A stretch of 44,172 bases of DNA from positions 1 to 44,172 of the forward strand of contig JANXRG010000064.1 in NCBI GenBank assembly GCA_025353105.1, in the 5' to 3' direction. The position numbers were made by a program, and so were the translations under genes. Shown piece after piece: positions 29,801 to 41,448 of the stretch. A model generated the notes under the pieces. That model was not told where the DNA came from. It made no database searches and saw only the letters and a list, made by a program, of their open reading frames with translations. Origin of the DNA: Verrucomicrobiota bacterium. Lineage in GTDB: Bacteria; Verrucomicrobiota; Verrucomicrobiia; Chthoniobacterales; SZAS-18. Numbering within the stretch: the first letter of the stretch is position 1; each line of letters starts with the position of its first letter.

Positions 29801-30431
29801 GAAGTCGTTTCAGCGAGGTGCGTGACCCCTCGCATAAACTCCGGAATCGGCTGGCCGGCGTCGTTCAAGGCCAGCGCGACGTACTGCCAGAATTCGTTCA
29901 CGTCCTGCGGAGCCGCGCCCGTGGGCCACGGCGTCCACTCCCGCGGCGTCAGGTCCGGCCATTCGGGAATGACCGAGGCCAGCAGCGCGTTGCTCAACTT
30001 CTTGATGCGGCGGCTCTCGAAAAACGCGCGCTCCAGCGCGGCGTGGAATGCCTTCTCCCCCATTGCGCGCGGCGGTTGGGAGGGCGACGCGGTGGTTGCG
30101 CTCGGCGGGAACGGACGCATCACTTCGCGCCGCCGGACCCCCTCCTGCACCGCGAGCATCGCCGCGTGCGCATGCAAGCAGCCGCCTTCCGCCCCCGCCG
30201 CGCAGGTGCAGCGCGCCACCCACGCCTCATCGCCGTGTCGCATGTATGTCACGGTCTGCGGGCGCTCGGCGTCGACGACGTGCGCCTCGATGCGCTCGCG
30301 GTCGCCGTAAATTTGCCGGACTCCGCCGGCCTGGAAAAGTTGGTGTCCCCGCGCGGCCGTAATGCGGTCAAAGGGCAGCTTGAAGAGTGACTTCATCAGC
30401 GGAACGGAAAATCCAACGGGCGCTTCTCGAT

Positions 30432-30435
<4 letters not shown>
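26818..30435 (-). CDS. SWIM-domain SNF2-family helicase/ATPase
   Basis: The 1205-residue protein is a superfamily 2 DNA translocase of the bacterial Snf2 group. A SWIM zinc finger lies at residues 76-88 ([13 protein letters not shown]). A long unassigned middle part leads to the ATPase core: [19 protein letters not shown] (Walker A, about 740), the DEAH-box-like [11 protein letters not shown] (about 864), [17 protein letters not shown], and the C-terminal helicase lobe with [29 protein letters not shown] and [15 protein letters not shown] Pro/Ala-rich insert sits between motif I and the next one. ATG 30435 overlaps the yyaL-like stop by ATGA; MKSLFKL at 30396 is an alternative start. ScpA follows directly, which suggests a role in chromosome handling; that is inference. 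Confidence 0.93.
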
Positions 30436-32582
<2,147 letters not shown>

Positions 32583-32699
32583 AAAAGGGGAACCAAGCAC
32601 ACATCGACCCCCGGCGGTAATGAATTCTGCGTCCGGTCGGCTCTGCCGGCGTCCCGGCGCCTTGTCGCGCGGCGCTTTTCCCCTATCCTCGCGGCTCGC

Positions 32700-34352
32700 A
32701 TGACGCCCCGCCTGCCCCGACTCCCTGCCCCCCTGCGCTGGCTCGCCGCCGCATTGAGCGGCCTAGGCATGAACTTCGCCTTCCCCAACTTTGACCAGGC
32801 GTGGCTCGCGTGGATCGCGCTCACCCCGCTCCTGGCCGCGATCTGGCTGCCGACGCCGGAAACGAAGGCGCGACCGCGATCGAAATGGGTCCGCTGGTTG
32901 GATCAACCAAGCCCGTTCCTGCTCGGTTATCTCACCGGCGCAGTTTTCTTCCTACTCTCGATCTACTGGATGAGCGAAGTCACCGGACCCGGCTGGTTTT
33001 TCTTCAGCCTGTACCTCGCGGGGTATCCGGCGATCTGGGCGTGGTTGATGGCTCGCGCCTTCCGGCCGGGATCGATCGAATCGTTTCTTCGATCTGGTTT
33101 CAACCTGCACGCCGCCCTCGTCGGGGCTGCGGCGTGGACGGGCCTCGAGTGGCTGCGCAGCCTCGTGATCACCGGTTTCGCGTGGAATTCACTGGGCGTC
33201 GCCCTTCACGCCAATCTCCCGCTGATCCAGCTGGCTGAATTCAGCGGCGTCGGCGGAATTTCCTTTCTCCTCGTCTTCGTCAACGTCATCGCCGCCGCCA
33301 CGGTCGTCCGCTTCACCCTCGAGATCACCGCGGGAAGATTGCGACCGCACTTCGATTTCACGCTGACCATGGCGCTCGTCGTCGGGCTCTTCGTCTTCGG
33401 TTACCACACGCTTCGCTCGACCAAGATCGGCACCAGCCGAATCCCCCTGCGTTTCGCCGCGGTCCAGCCGGCCATTCCCCAAAACGAAAAATTCGATCCG
33501 GCCACCTCGCAGCGCGTCTTCGAGGTGCTCGAGCGCTTCACCGCGATTGCGATCGCGACCCAGCCCCAGTTGTTGATCTGGCCCGAAGCGGCCACGACCA
33601 ACGGACTCTTTGTGGACGAGGCAAACTACAAATTCGTCACCGGCCTCGCGCAACGCGGCCCGTTCCATTTTCTGCTCGGGACGCTCGACTTCGAGTTTCA
33701 TGACGATGGAACCCGATCCGACTTTAACGCCGCGGTGCTGCTGCCCGCCGGCGGAGGCGACGCCCTGATGTATCACAAGATTCACCTCGTCCCCTTCGGC
33801 GAATTCATCCCGTTTCGACATTCGTTCCCGCCCTTCGTCTGGATGGTGGGAGGCCAGGTGCCGGGCGATTTTACGCCCGGACGTGAGCCCGCCGTTTTCC
33901 AACTGCCCGACCCGCTGCTAAAGATCGCGCCATTGATCTGCTTTGAGGACACTGTCGGCGAGCTGACCCGGCAGCCTGTCCTGCTCGGCGCGCAGCTGCT
34001 GGTCAATGTGACGAACGATGGCTGGTTCAACCGCTCCGACGAATCCCGACAGCATCTCGCCAACGCCGTGTTCCGGACCGTCGAAAACCGCCGGCCCCTC
34101 ATCCGCGCCGCGAACACCGGCGTCACCTGCGTCATCGACGAGTTCGGGCGCATCCGGCAGCTGCTGGCCGACGAAGCGGGCGACACGTTTTCACCCGGCG
34201 TCCTGAGCGGCGTGGTGGACGTCGCCACCGATCCGCCGGTGACGTTTTACACGCGCTACGGCGAGGCCTTCTCGATCATCTGTCTGGTTTTTTCGACGAT
34301 GCATGCGGCCATTTCGCTTTTCGTCCGCCGCTCACATCCGCGCCCCGCATGA
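32700..34352 (+). CDS. lnt: Apolipoprotein N-acyltransferase
   Basis: Lnt adds the third acyl chain to the N-terminal cysteine of lipoproteins at the inner membrane. The 550 residues have about six N-terminal membrane helices, from [17 protein letters not shown] to [19 protein letters not shown], then the nitrilase-like domain. The Glu-Lys-Cys catalytic triad is visible in WPEAATT (about 293), [15 protein letters not shown] (about 357) and LICFEDT (about 413), followed by [11 protein letters not shown]. The frame is open upstream to 32355, but that part is antisense to yyaL; ATG 32700 begins the proper N-terminus. Its ATGA overlaps the start of the next gene. Confidence 0.95.
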   Translation: MTPRLPRLPAPLRWLAAALSGLGMNFAFPNFDQAWLAWIALTPLLAAIWLPTPETKARPRSKWVRWLDQPSPFLLGYLTGAVFFLLSIYWMSEVTGPGWFFFSLYLAGYPAIWAWLMARAFRPGSIESFLRSGFNLHAALVGAAAWTGLEWLRSLVITGFAWNSLGVALHANLPLIQLAEFSGVGGISFLLVFVNVIAAATVVRFTLEITAGRLRPHFDFTLTMALVVGLFVFGYHTLRSTKIGTSRIPLRFAAVQPAIPQNEKFDPATSQRVFEVLERFTAIAIATQPQLLIWPEAATTNGLFVDEANYKFVTGLAQRGPFHFLLGTLDFEFHDDGTRSDFNAAVLLPAGGGDALMYHKIHLVPFGEFIPFRHSFPPFVWMVGGQVPGDFTPGREPAVFQLPDPLLKIAPLICFEDTVGELTRQPVLLGAQLLVNVTNDGWFNRSDESRQHLANAVFRTVENRRPLIRAANTGVTCVIDEFGRIRQLLADEAGDTFSPGVLSGVVDVATDPPVTFYTRYGEAFSIICLVFSTMHAAISLFVRRSHPRPA

Positions 34353-35122
34353 AAGAAATGGTCGTGTCCATTCACGACGTGTCGCCGCGCACGCGCGAAA
34401 CCTGCGATGCAATGCTGAACGATCTGGCCGCGCTCGACATCGCCCGCACCTCGTTGCTCGTGGTCGCGAACCATCATCACCGCGGGCATTTTCTCGACGA
34501 CCCGGTCTTCTGCCGCTGGCTTGCCGGTCGCGTGGCGCAGGGGCACGAAATCGTCATCCACGGTTACTTCCACCAACGCGAATGCGTGGCGCGCGCGCGC
34601 TTGCGCGACCGTTTCATCACGCAAGTGTACACGGCCGGCGAGGGTGAGTTTTTTGATTTGTCGCGCGACGATGCGGCCGCGCTGCTCGAACGGGCGAAGA
34701 CGGATTTCGAACGCTTTCGCCGCGAGTACGCGGCAGACTCAGCTCGACCCGCGGGTTTCATCGCGCCGGCGTGGCTGCTGGGTGAAGCCGCAGCGGCAGC
34801 GGTGCGCGATGCCGGTTTCTCGTACACGACCCGGCTTGCGACCTTCGAGAATCTGCGCACGGGCGAAGTCATCCGCTCGCACTCGCTGGTGTACAGCCCG
34901 CGCAGCGCGTGGCGGCGCGTGGTGAGTCGCGGCTGGAACGCGTGGCTCGCGCGTCGGCTGCAGGCAAATCCGCTCCTGCGACTTGGCCTGCATCCACCCG
35001 ATCGCGGTTTCCCCGCCCTGTGGAATCAGATCATTCGGCTCGCGACCGCCGCCCGGCGAGAGCGCACCGCCGTGACGTATGCCGACCTCGTCACGCGTCA
35101 CGCCGAGCGCACGGGACTTTAA
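34349..35122 (+). CDS. DUF2334 polysaccharide-deacetylase-like protein
   Basis: The 257 residues fit the DUF2334 branch of the carbohydrate esterase/NodB-like fold. MVVSIHDVSPRTRETCDAML supplies the aspartate and histidine region, followed by LAALDIARTSLLVVAN, HEIVIHGYFHQRE with metal-binding histidines, and GFIAPAWLLGEAAAAAVRDA. It probably deacetylates an amino sugar in a cell-envelope glycan. ATG 34349 overlaps the lnt stop by four bases, so translation is coupled, pointing to an envelope-related role. There is no signal peptide, so the domain would act in the cytoplasm or at its membrane face. Confidence 0.85.
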   Translation: MKEMVVSIHDVSPRTRETCDAMLNDLAALDIARTSLLVVANHHHRGHFLDDPVFCRWLAGRVAQGHEIVIHGYFHQRECVARARLRDRFITQVYTAGEGEFFDLSRDDAAALLERAKTDFERFRREYAADSARPAGFIAPAWLLGEAAAAAVRDAGFSYTTRLATFENLRTGEVIRSHSLVYSPRSAWRRVVSRGWNAWLARRLQANPLLRLGLHPPDRGFPALWNQIIRLATAARRERTAVTYADLVTRHAERTGL

Positions 35123-35187
35123 CGCGCGGGATCCGGGCGGGTGCGATTCCCGTTTGTCATTTCCCGCGGCCGACCACATTTTGCGCG

Positions 35188-35685
35188 ATGATTCAGTTTC
35201 CCAAACGATCCCTCCTCGTTGCCTTTGCCCTGCTCGTCTTCGCAATTTCCTCCGCGCGCGCGGAGGATTCGGGCAAGGCCGCTTTCGCTTACGCCCTCGG
35301 TTCCAAGACCGTCGGCGCCAATCACTATTCCATTTCCGCGACCGCCCCACGCGGGTCGAAACTAAATTCGCAGACGATTCGCTTCGCCTTGAAGAAATCC
35401 GACACTGGCAGCCAGACGTGGGGATTTTTCCTCATCAGCACCGGCAGGTCGAAGACCCAGGCGCAGATCGAGCAACTCCTCGCTCAGGCGTTCCGCAAAT
35501 TTCCCGGCTCCGCGCCTGGGACTGAACTCGGCAAGATTGGCGACATCAAATACGGCGGTGAAGTCCGCGTGATGGCCGAGGGTCCGAACGCGCTGGTCTT
35601 CGCCTACAATCCCCCGCTGAATCCGGCCAACCCGCGGCTCAACGCCGCGGACGCCGCCGCCTTCGCCGAGATTCTCGGCAAGTGA
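35188..35685 (+). CDS. Small secreted protein of unknown function
   Basis: The 165-residue product starts with a good signal peptide, MIQFPKRSLLVAFALLVFAI then SSARA before EDSGK. The mature part is about 140 residues, with VGANHYSISATAPRG, TIRFALKKSDTGSQTWGFFL and IGDIKYGGEVRVMAEGPN, a mixed alpha/beta, probably periplasmic protein. I do not recognise a family. The reading frame is open further upstream to 34909, but that is a shadow of the deacetylase gene; ATG 35188 fits the signal peptide. The gene follows the deacetylase gene after 65 bases. Confidence 0.7.
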   Translation: MIQFPKRSLLVAFALLVFAISSARAEDSGKAAFAYALGSKTVGANHYSISATAPRGSKLNSQTIRFALKKSDTGSQTWGFFLISTGRSKTQAQIEQLLAQAFRKFPGSAPGTELGKIGDIKYGGEVRVMAEGPNALVFAYNPPLNPANPRLNAADAAAFAEILGK

Positions 35686-35703
35686 CCCCCGTCACTCGCC
35701 GCG

Positions 35704-36456
35704 CTACGACCAAAGCAGCCGGATCGACGCGAAGAGGCAGAAGAGGAGCAGGATTTCCTCAAAGACCCGCTGCGAGATGCGCTCGAGAATGAAGCGGCCC
35801 GTGGCAATGCCCGCCACGATCGCGGGCAACAGATAGAGATTGAAGAGCAGCGATTGCGGCGTGATAACGCCGAGGCTGTAGCTCAGCGGCAGCTTGGACG
35901 CGTTGATGATGAGGAACATCATCGCGTTCGTGCCGACGAACTCCCATTTGCCAAGCGACGGGTCGAGCAACAGGTACATCGCCATGAACGGCCCCGCGGA
36001 GTTGGCGATCATGGTGTTGATGCCGCCCACGAGTCCCAACCCGATGCCGGCCGCCGCGGGCGGCGGGCCGGGCTTGGGCGTGGGCATCAGCCAGCGGCGC
36101 AGGTATTGTCCCGCCACCAGCAGGAGAATGATCGCGCCCACGACCGCGCGAAATCGATTCTCCGGAATCCGCGCAAACAGCAGGTAGCCGACGACAATTC
36201 CAATCATTGCCCACGGCAGGAAAGACCGAATCAGCGGCCAGCGCGCCTCCTTGTAGAAGCTGCGGATGACCCAGACATCCGCGAATACGACCATCGGCAG
36301 AATCACGCCCGTCGATTCGCGCGCGGGCATGATCTCCGTCATGAGATAGATGCCGACGAGGCCGACGCCGGCAAATCCGGTCTTTGACAGTCCGATGGTG
36401 TAGGCCGCCAGGAGCGCGATTCCCCACTGCAATGGCGTGAACTGGAAGCTCAGCAT
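35704..36456 (-). CDS. TSUP-family (TauE/SafE-like) membrane transporter
   Basis: The 250-residue protein has about eight hydrophobic segments and is a TauE/SafE-type anion permease. Hallmarks are LQWGIALLAAYTIGLSKTGF near the N-terminus, a repeat-half pattern in IGLGLVGGINTMIANSAGPF and WEFVGTNAMMFLIINASKLP. Family members export or import sulfite or other sulfur-containing or organic anions; the substrate is not predictable here. ATG 36456 is chosen because the 13 residues upstream are Arg-rich and atypical. It is convergent with the secreted-protein gene (18-base gap) and divergent from the PHP-glycosyltransferase gene, with a 201-base promoter spacer. Confidence 0.9.
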   Translation of the reverse strand: MLSFQFTPLQWGIALLAAYTIGLSKTGFAGVGLVGIYLMTEIMPARESTGVILPMVVFADVWVIRSFYKEARWPLIRSFLPWAMIGIVVGYLLFARIPENRFRAVVGAIILLLVAGQYLRRWLMPTPKPGPPPAAAGIGLGLVGGINTMIANSAGPFMAMYLLLDPSLGKWEFVGTNAMMFLIINASKLPLSYSLGVITPQSLLFNLYLLPAIVAGIATGRFILERISQRVFEEILLLFCLFASIRLLWS

Positions 36457-36657
36457 GAAACCGGCCCGGCGGCGTGGATGGCGCGACCGAGGCACCGCGC
36501 GGACTGGACCGATTTCTCCCGTGCGCCCGTCCGCTTGTCAAACAATCGTCACCGAACCCACGCCGACTTTCCGCGCATCGGGCCGGCGGGCGGGCGTCGA
36601 TCGGCGTCTTGCGCCCGGGCCGCGGTGGCCGAAACTTCGCTTCCCCGGATCGAACTG

Positions 36658-39063
36658 ATGAAAGCCGACCTCCACATCCATTCGCGCGCCAGCAACCGCT
36701 CGGCGGAGTGGCTCTTTCGGCGGGCCGGTTTCCCCGAAAGCCTGACCGATCCCACCGCTCTCTACGACGTGCTGCGCGCCGCGGGCATGGATTTTGTCAC
36801 GATCACCGACCACGATTCAATCGACGGCTGCCTCGCCATCGCCGATCGTCCCGGCGTGTTCCTCGGGGAACAGGTCACGTCGCATTTTCCGGACGATCGC
36901 TGCAAGATCCATGTGCTCGTCTGGGGTCACACCGAGTCGCAACACCGTGAATTGGGGAAACTGCGTGGCAACGTTTTCGATCTTCAGCGCTACCTCGCGG
37001 ATCAGAAGCTGACGCACGCGGTGGCGCACCCGCTTTTCGATCCCGAGGAGCGGCTCAATCTTTCGCATGTCGAGCAGCTCATTCTGCTCTTCCAGCATTT
37101 TGAAGGGCTCAACGGCTTGCGCGAAGACCTGCTCAACGACGTGCTCCGGCATACCCTTGCCTCCCTCACTGCGACCAAGGTCGATGAGATGGCCAACCGC
37201 CACGGCTTCGCACCCACCCATTCCACGCCATGGAAAAAATTTCTGATCGGCGGATCCGACGACCACGGCGGGATGTTTCCCGCGCGGGCCTACAGCGAGA
37301 CGCCGGCCGCGACTTCCCCGGGCGAGTTTCTGGCGCACGTGCGCGACGGCCGCATCGTGACCTGCGGTTCGGGCGGCTCGCCGCTCACGTTATCCCACAG
37401 CCTTTACAACACAGCCTGGGAGTTCGCAAAGGAGAAATTCCTCTCGGGCAAAGGGAAGACTCCCGCGCTGGTGGAGAAGGCGATCTCCCGATTTCTCGAG
37501 GGCAAGGATCCAACCGTCTTCAGTCTCACCGACAAGCTCGGTTTTCTCGCGCAGAGCGTGCTCGACGGAAAGATCTTTGAGCTCGTCAAGCCGGGCAACG
37601 TCTCCGCGTGGCGTGAGCTCTCCGCGTATTTTTCCGAACCGGCCGTCAAGGCGGCGCTCGCCCGGGAGACCGCCGGCGTGTCCGAGCCGGAGCGCCGCGC
37701 GTTCATCATTGCGAACCTTTTCACCAACCAGCTCGCATTTCGTTTCTTCACGAAATTTCTCAAGCAGCTGTCGGGTGGAAACGTGATCGACGCGGTCCAG
37801 GCGATCAGCGCGATCGTCCCATTGGGGTTGCTGTTGAGCCCGTACATTTATGCCATCATGAGCCAGGCCCCAAACCGCCGGCGTCTGCGCGAAATTACCG
37901 AGCCCATCGCCGGTCAGGTGCCGCCGATGCTGCAGAATACCAAGCGCGGCTGGTTCACGGACACGCTCGAGGACGTCAATGGAGTCGCCACCACGATCCA
38001 GCGCATGGTCGCCGCCGGTCATGCCGCCGGGCGGGATTTGCGGATTGTCACGTCGCGGCCCCCGCTCGATTTCGGACCGGAAATTCCGATCCAGAATTTC
38101 AAGCCGATCGGCGAGTTCGAGATTCCGGAGTACGAGCTGCAGAAGCTCACGTTCCCGCCGATCCTCGAAATGATCGACTACATCCAGCGGGAGCGCTTCA
38201 CCGAGTTGATCATCAGCACTCCGGGACCGATCGGACTCACCGCGCTGCTCGCCGCGCGTTTGCTGGGTCTGCCGACCAGCGGGATCTATCACACGGACAT
38301 CCCGTACTACGTGCAAATCCTGACGGACGATCACTTCATGGAGTCGCTGACGTGGAACTTCATGTCGTGGTTCTACCACCAGTTCGATGTCGTCTACGTG
38401 AACTCGGAGCGGTACCGCGAAATTTGGATCGATCGCGGCATTCCCGCCGAGAAATTAAAAATTTTGCCGCGCGGCGTGGCGACGGAGTTGTTTACTCCGG
38501 CGAAGCGCGACCCAAAGTACTGGACCAGGCGCGGCGCGATGCCGGGGCAATTTATCGTGCTCTACGTCGGCCGGATTTCAGTCGAGAAGCAGCTCGATTT
38601 GTTTGCCGCGTGTGTCGGCCGTTTGCGCGACCAGGGACTGCCTGTTCGCGCGGCCGTCGTGGGTGACGGTCTCTATAAACGCGAGCTGAAGAAGTTGCTC
38701 CCGAACGCGATTTTCACCGGCATCCTCAGCGGCGAGGAACTCGCGCGGGCCTACGCGTCGGCCGATGCATTCCTCTTCCCGAGCGTCACGGACACCTATG
38801 GCAATGTCATCGTCGAAGCGCAGTCCAGCGGATTGCCCGTGATCGTGTCCGATGAGGGCGGCCCGCGCGAATTGGTGGAGCACGGCAAGACCGGGCTGAT
38901 CACGCGCGGCCTCGATCTGGATGAGCTTTGCGCCGCCGTGGAGCGTCTCCTGAAGGACGAGTTGCTGCGCGCGGCATTGAGCGCCAACGGCCGGAAGGCT
39001 GTCGACGCGCGCGGCTGGGACCAGGCGTTCCCGTGGTTTTGGGCGGGGTCGGAGAATTTGTAG
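36658..39063 (+). CDS. PHP-domain and GT4 glycosyltransferase fusion protein
   Basis: The 801-residue protein is a fusion. Residues 1 to about 240 form a PHP metallophosphoesterase-type domain: MKADLHIHSRAS, VTITDHDSIDG, VAHPLFDPEERL and FLIGGSDDHGGMFP supply the metal-binding histidines and aspartates. About 185 helical residues follow, with no clear family (EFAKEKFLSG to PNRRRLREI). Residues 427-801 form a GT4-type glycosyltransferase: GWFTDTLEDVNGVATTIQRM, IYHTDIPYYVQI, IVLYVGRISVEKQLDLF and FPSVTDTYGNVIVEAQSSG with the EX7E motif. It probably transfers a sugar to a lipid or surface glycan, with the PHP domain acting on a phosphate or as a regulator. ATG 36658 is chosen over an Arg-rich upstream extension. 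Confidence 0.9.
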   Translation: MKADLHIHSRASNRSAEWLFRRAGFPESLTDPTALYDVLRAAGMDFVTITDHDSIDGCLAIADRPGVFLGEQVTSHFPDDRCKIHVLVWGHTESQHRELGKLRGNVFDLQRYLADQKLTHAVAHPLFDPEERLNLSHVEQLILLFQHFEGLNGLREDLLNDVLRHTLASLTATKVDEMANRHGFAPTHSTPWKKFLIGGSDDHGGMFPARAYSETPAATSPGEFLAHVRDGRIVTCGSGGSPLTLSHSLYNTAWEFAKEKFLSGKGKTPALVEKAISRFLEGKDPTVFSLTDKLGFLAQSVLDGKIFELVKPGNVSAWRELSAYFSEPAVKAALARETAGVSEPERRAFIIANLFTNQLAFRFFTKFLKQLSGGNVIDAVQAISAIVPLGLLLSPYIYAIMSQAPNRRRLREITEPIAGQVPPMLQNTKRGWFTDTLEDVNGVATTIQRMVAAGHAAGRDLRIVTSRPPLDFGPEIPIQNFKPIGEFEIPEYELQKLTFPPILEMIDYIQRERFTELIISTPGPIGLTALLAARLLGLPTSGIYHTDIPYYVQILTDDHFMESLTWNFMSWFYHQFDVVYVNSERYREIWIDRGIPAEKLKILPRGVATELFTPAKRDPKYWTRRGAMPGQFIVLYVGRISVEKQLDLFAACVGRLRDQGLPVRAAVVGDGLYKRELKKLLPNAIFTGILSGEELARAYASADAFLFPSVTDTYGNVIVEAQSSGLPVIVSDEGGPRELVEHGKTGLITRGLDLDELCAAVERLLKDELLRAALSANGRKAVDARGWDQAFPWFWAGSENL

Positions 39064-39103
39064 GCTGCACTTTCCGGGCGGGCTCGCCTTCGCCCCGGCA
39101 GAT

Positions 39104-41356
39104 TCACAGCAACTGCTGCGGGTCGACGTCGACCTGCGCCTGCACGTCCTCGGGCAGGGGAAGCGCGTCGAGCACTTGCCGCACATACCGGGACAACGTC
39201 AAAATCGCACGCGACCGGAGTTGAATCTGGAAACGGTAGTAGGTCTTCAACTTCTCCCAGGGCGCCGGCAGCGGATCGAACATCACCGCGCCCCGCGGCA
39301 GATTCTCGCGAATCCGGCGCGCCATCGTCTGCGCCGAAAATTCCGCCCGCTCCTTGTGCGGCGAGCGCACCGTGATCAAGACCAGATGCGTGAACGGCGG
39401 ATGATCGCAAGTCTGACGAAACTCACTCTCCTGTTCCCAGAAACCCTGGAAATCGTGATGCCGCGCGAACTGGATCGCCGGGCTCATCGGCGTGCATGTC
39501 TGCACGATCACCTCGCCTTCCATGTCGCCGCGACCCGCCCGGCCCGCGACCTGGGTGAGCAATTGAAACGTCCGCTCCGCCGCGCGGAAGTCATTCATAT
39601 GCAGCGAGAGATCCGCGTTGATGATGCCCACGAGCGTGACGTTTGGAAAATGCAGACCCTTCGCGATCATTTGCGTCCCAACGAGGATGTCGGTTTTGCC
39701 CGCCTTGAACGCGCCGAGCGCGTCGCGATGCGCATGCTTGCCCGTCATCGTGTCCGCATCCATCCGCGCGATGCGCGCCTTGGGGAAGACCTTCGCCACG
39801 ACATCCTCCACCCGCTCGGTGCCGAATCCGCGATGACGAATCGCCGGATCACGGCAGTCCGGGTTTGGGCAGCGCTTGGGTGCCTTCTGCCGGTGACCGC
39901 AGAGATGGCACATCAGCAGGTCGTTCGTGCGATGAAACGTCAGCGCGAGGCTGCAATTCGGACACTCGCAGACAAAGCCGCATTTCGGACACAGCATCGC
40001 GCTGGCGAAGCCGCGCCGATTCAAAAAGAGAATCGTCTGTTCCCCCTTGTCCAACCGTGAAGTCACCGCCGTGCGCAGCTTTTCCGACAGGACGGACGGC
40101 CCGCTGGAGTTTTGCCGCTGCGACTCACGCCGCATGTCGATGATGCGGATGATCGGCATCTTGCGATCGTCGACACGTGTCGTCAGGTTGAGGAGCACGT
40201 ATTTTCCGGTGGTCGCGTTGTGGTAGCTCTCGAGCGATGGCGTGGCGCTCCCAAGCAACACGGCGCAGCCCTCGAGCTTCGCACGGACCACGGCGATGTC
40301 CCGGGCATGGTACCGCGGCGCCTCCTCCTGTTTGTAGGATCCCTCGTGCTCCTCATCCACGACGATAAGCCCCGGTTCGCGCACCGGCGCAAAGATCGCG
40401 CTGCGCGCGCCAATGACAATGCGGGCCTCGCCCGAGTGAATGCGATGCCACTCATCGTGGCGTTCCCCCTCGGAAAGCCGGCTGTGAAGGACCGCCACCT
40501 CGTCGCCCGCGCCGGCGAAGCGGCTCTTGAATCGCTCCACCGTCTGCGGTGTCAGCGAAATCTCCGGCACCAGCACGAGGGCGCCGCGACCCTTCGCCCG
40601 GGCCATCGCGATGGCTTGAAGGTAGATCTCCGTCTTGCCGCTGCCCGTCACACCGTGCAGCAGCATCGGCTTCTGCTCGGCCCGCGGGGTCATCATCATG
40701 TCGCGCACCTCGCGCAATGCGGCCGACTGCTCCGGGTTCAAGATCAGCGGCGTGTCAGCGAGAAAGACATTCGCGCCAAACGGGTCTCGCGGAATCGTCC
40801 CATGCTCGATCGCCACGAAGCCCAGCTTGACCAGCCCCTGCAACGTCTGCCGGGTCGTGCCGAGGTCCTCGAGCAATTGGACCACCTGCACGCGTTGCGA
40901 CGGCGCGGACTCGAGCGCGGCGAGCAACTCCGCGCGGCGTGGAGACCGTTTCGCCAGCGCTGCCGCTTCCTCCTCATCGGGCGCCCGGACCAGCCGCGCA
41001 AACTGCCGCTCCTTGAAATCGATCTCCGCCTTGCGAATCACGTCCGGCAGCACGCCCCGCATGGCTTGGTCCAGCGGCGCGCAATAGTACTCGGAAATCC
41101 AGCGCGCCAGCTCGAGCAGCACGGCGGGAATGGCCGGATCATCGCCCACAACCGACGTAATCGGGCGCAATTTCTCGACCGGCACCTCGCTCACGGCCGG
41201 CAGAGCGATGACCGTCCCGAGCAACTGCCGGTGACGGAACGGCAACCGGACCCGGCTCCCGACCTGCACCCCATCGACCAAGGCATCCGGCACCGTGTAG
41301 TCGAATTCACGGTCCGTCGTGCCATCCACGAGGATGCGCGCGAGGCGGGGGTTCAT
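39104..41356 (-). CDS. priA: Primosomal protein N' (replication restart helicase PriA)
   Basis: PriA binds abandoned replication forks and loads the replicative helicase. The 750 residues have the 3'-DNA-binding N-terminal domain, then the helicase core with Walker A in LLHGVTGSGKTEIYLQAIAM (about 233-240) and the DEAH-type VVDEEHEGSYKQEEAP. The PriA zinc-binding insert carries cysteine pairs in CPKCGFVCECPNC and MCHLCGH, followed by CPNPDC. Late motifs are GTQMIAKGLHFPNV and QVAGRAGRGDMEG. The length is normal. The stop is convergent with the PHP-glycosyltransferase gene across a 40-base GC-rich gap, and the start is divergent from the transglycosylase gene. Confidence 0.97.
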   Translation of the reverse strand: MNPRLARILVDGTTDREFDYTVPDALVDGVQVGSRVRLPFRHRQLLGTVIALPAVSEVPVEKLRPITSVVGDDPAIPAVLLELARWISEYYCAPLDQAMRGVLPDVIRKAEIDFKERQFARLVRAPDEEEAAALAKRSPRRAELLAALESAPSQRVQVVQLLEDLGTTRQTLQGLVKLGFVAIEHGTIPRDPFGANVFLADTPLILNPEQSAALREVRDMMMTPRAEQKPMLLHGVTGSGKTEIYLQAIAMARAKGRGALVLVPEISLTPQTVERFKSRFAGAGDEVAVLHSRLSEGERHDEWHRIHSGEARIVIGARSAIFAPVREPGLIVVDEEHEGSYKQEEAPRYHARDIAVVRAKLEGCAVLLGSATPSLESYHNATTGKYVLLNLTTRVDDRKMPIIRIIDMRRESQRQNSSGPSVLSEKLRTAVTSRLDKGEQTILFLNRRGFASAMLCPKCGFVCECPNCSLALTFHRTNDLLMCHLCGHRQKAPKRCPNPDCRDPAIRHRGFGTERVEDVVAKVFPKARIARMDADTMTGKHAHRDALGAFKAGKTDILVGTQMIAKGLHFPNVTLVGIINADLSLHMNDFRAAERTFQLLTQVAGRAGRGDMEGEVIVQTCTPMSPAIQFARHHDFQGFWEQESEFRQTCDHPPFTHLVLITVRSPHKERAEFSAQTMARRIRENLPRGAVMFDPLPAPWEKLKTYYRFQIQLRSRAILTLSRYVRQVLDALPLPEDVQAQVDVDPQQLL

Positions 41357-41448
41357 GCCGTCAAACTATGGACACGCGCGAAAAGAATGTGAGTGGTTTT
41401 TTTCCCGGGCCGGTCTAAGCGAACATTCCCGTGTCCGCTTCGACCATC

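Noticed and set aside
39064-39103. Terminator between the PHP-glycosyltransferase gene and priA
   Set aside because: The GC-rich 40-base gap allows only a short, bulged stem with no T-run, too weak to call.
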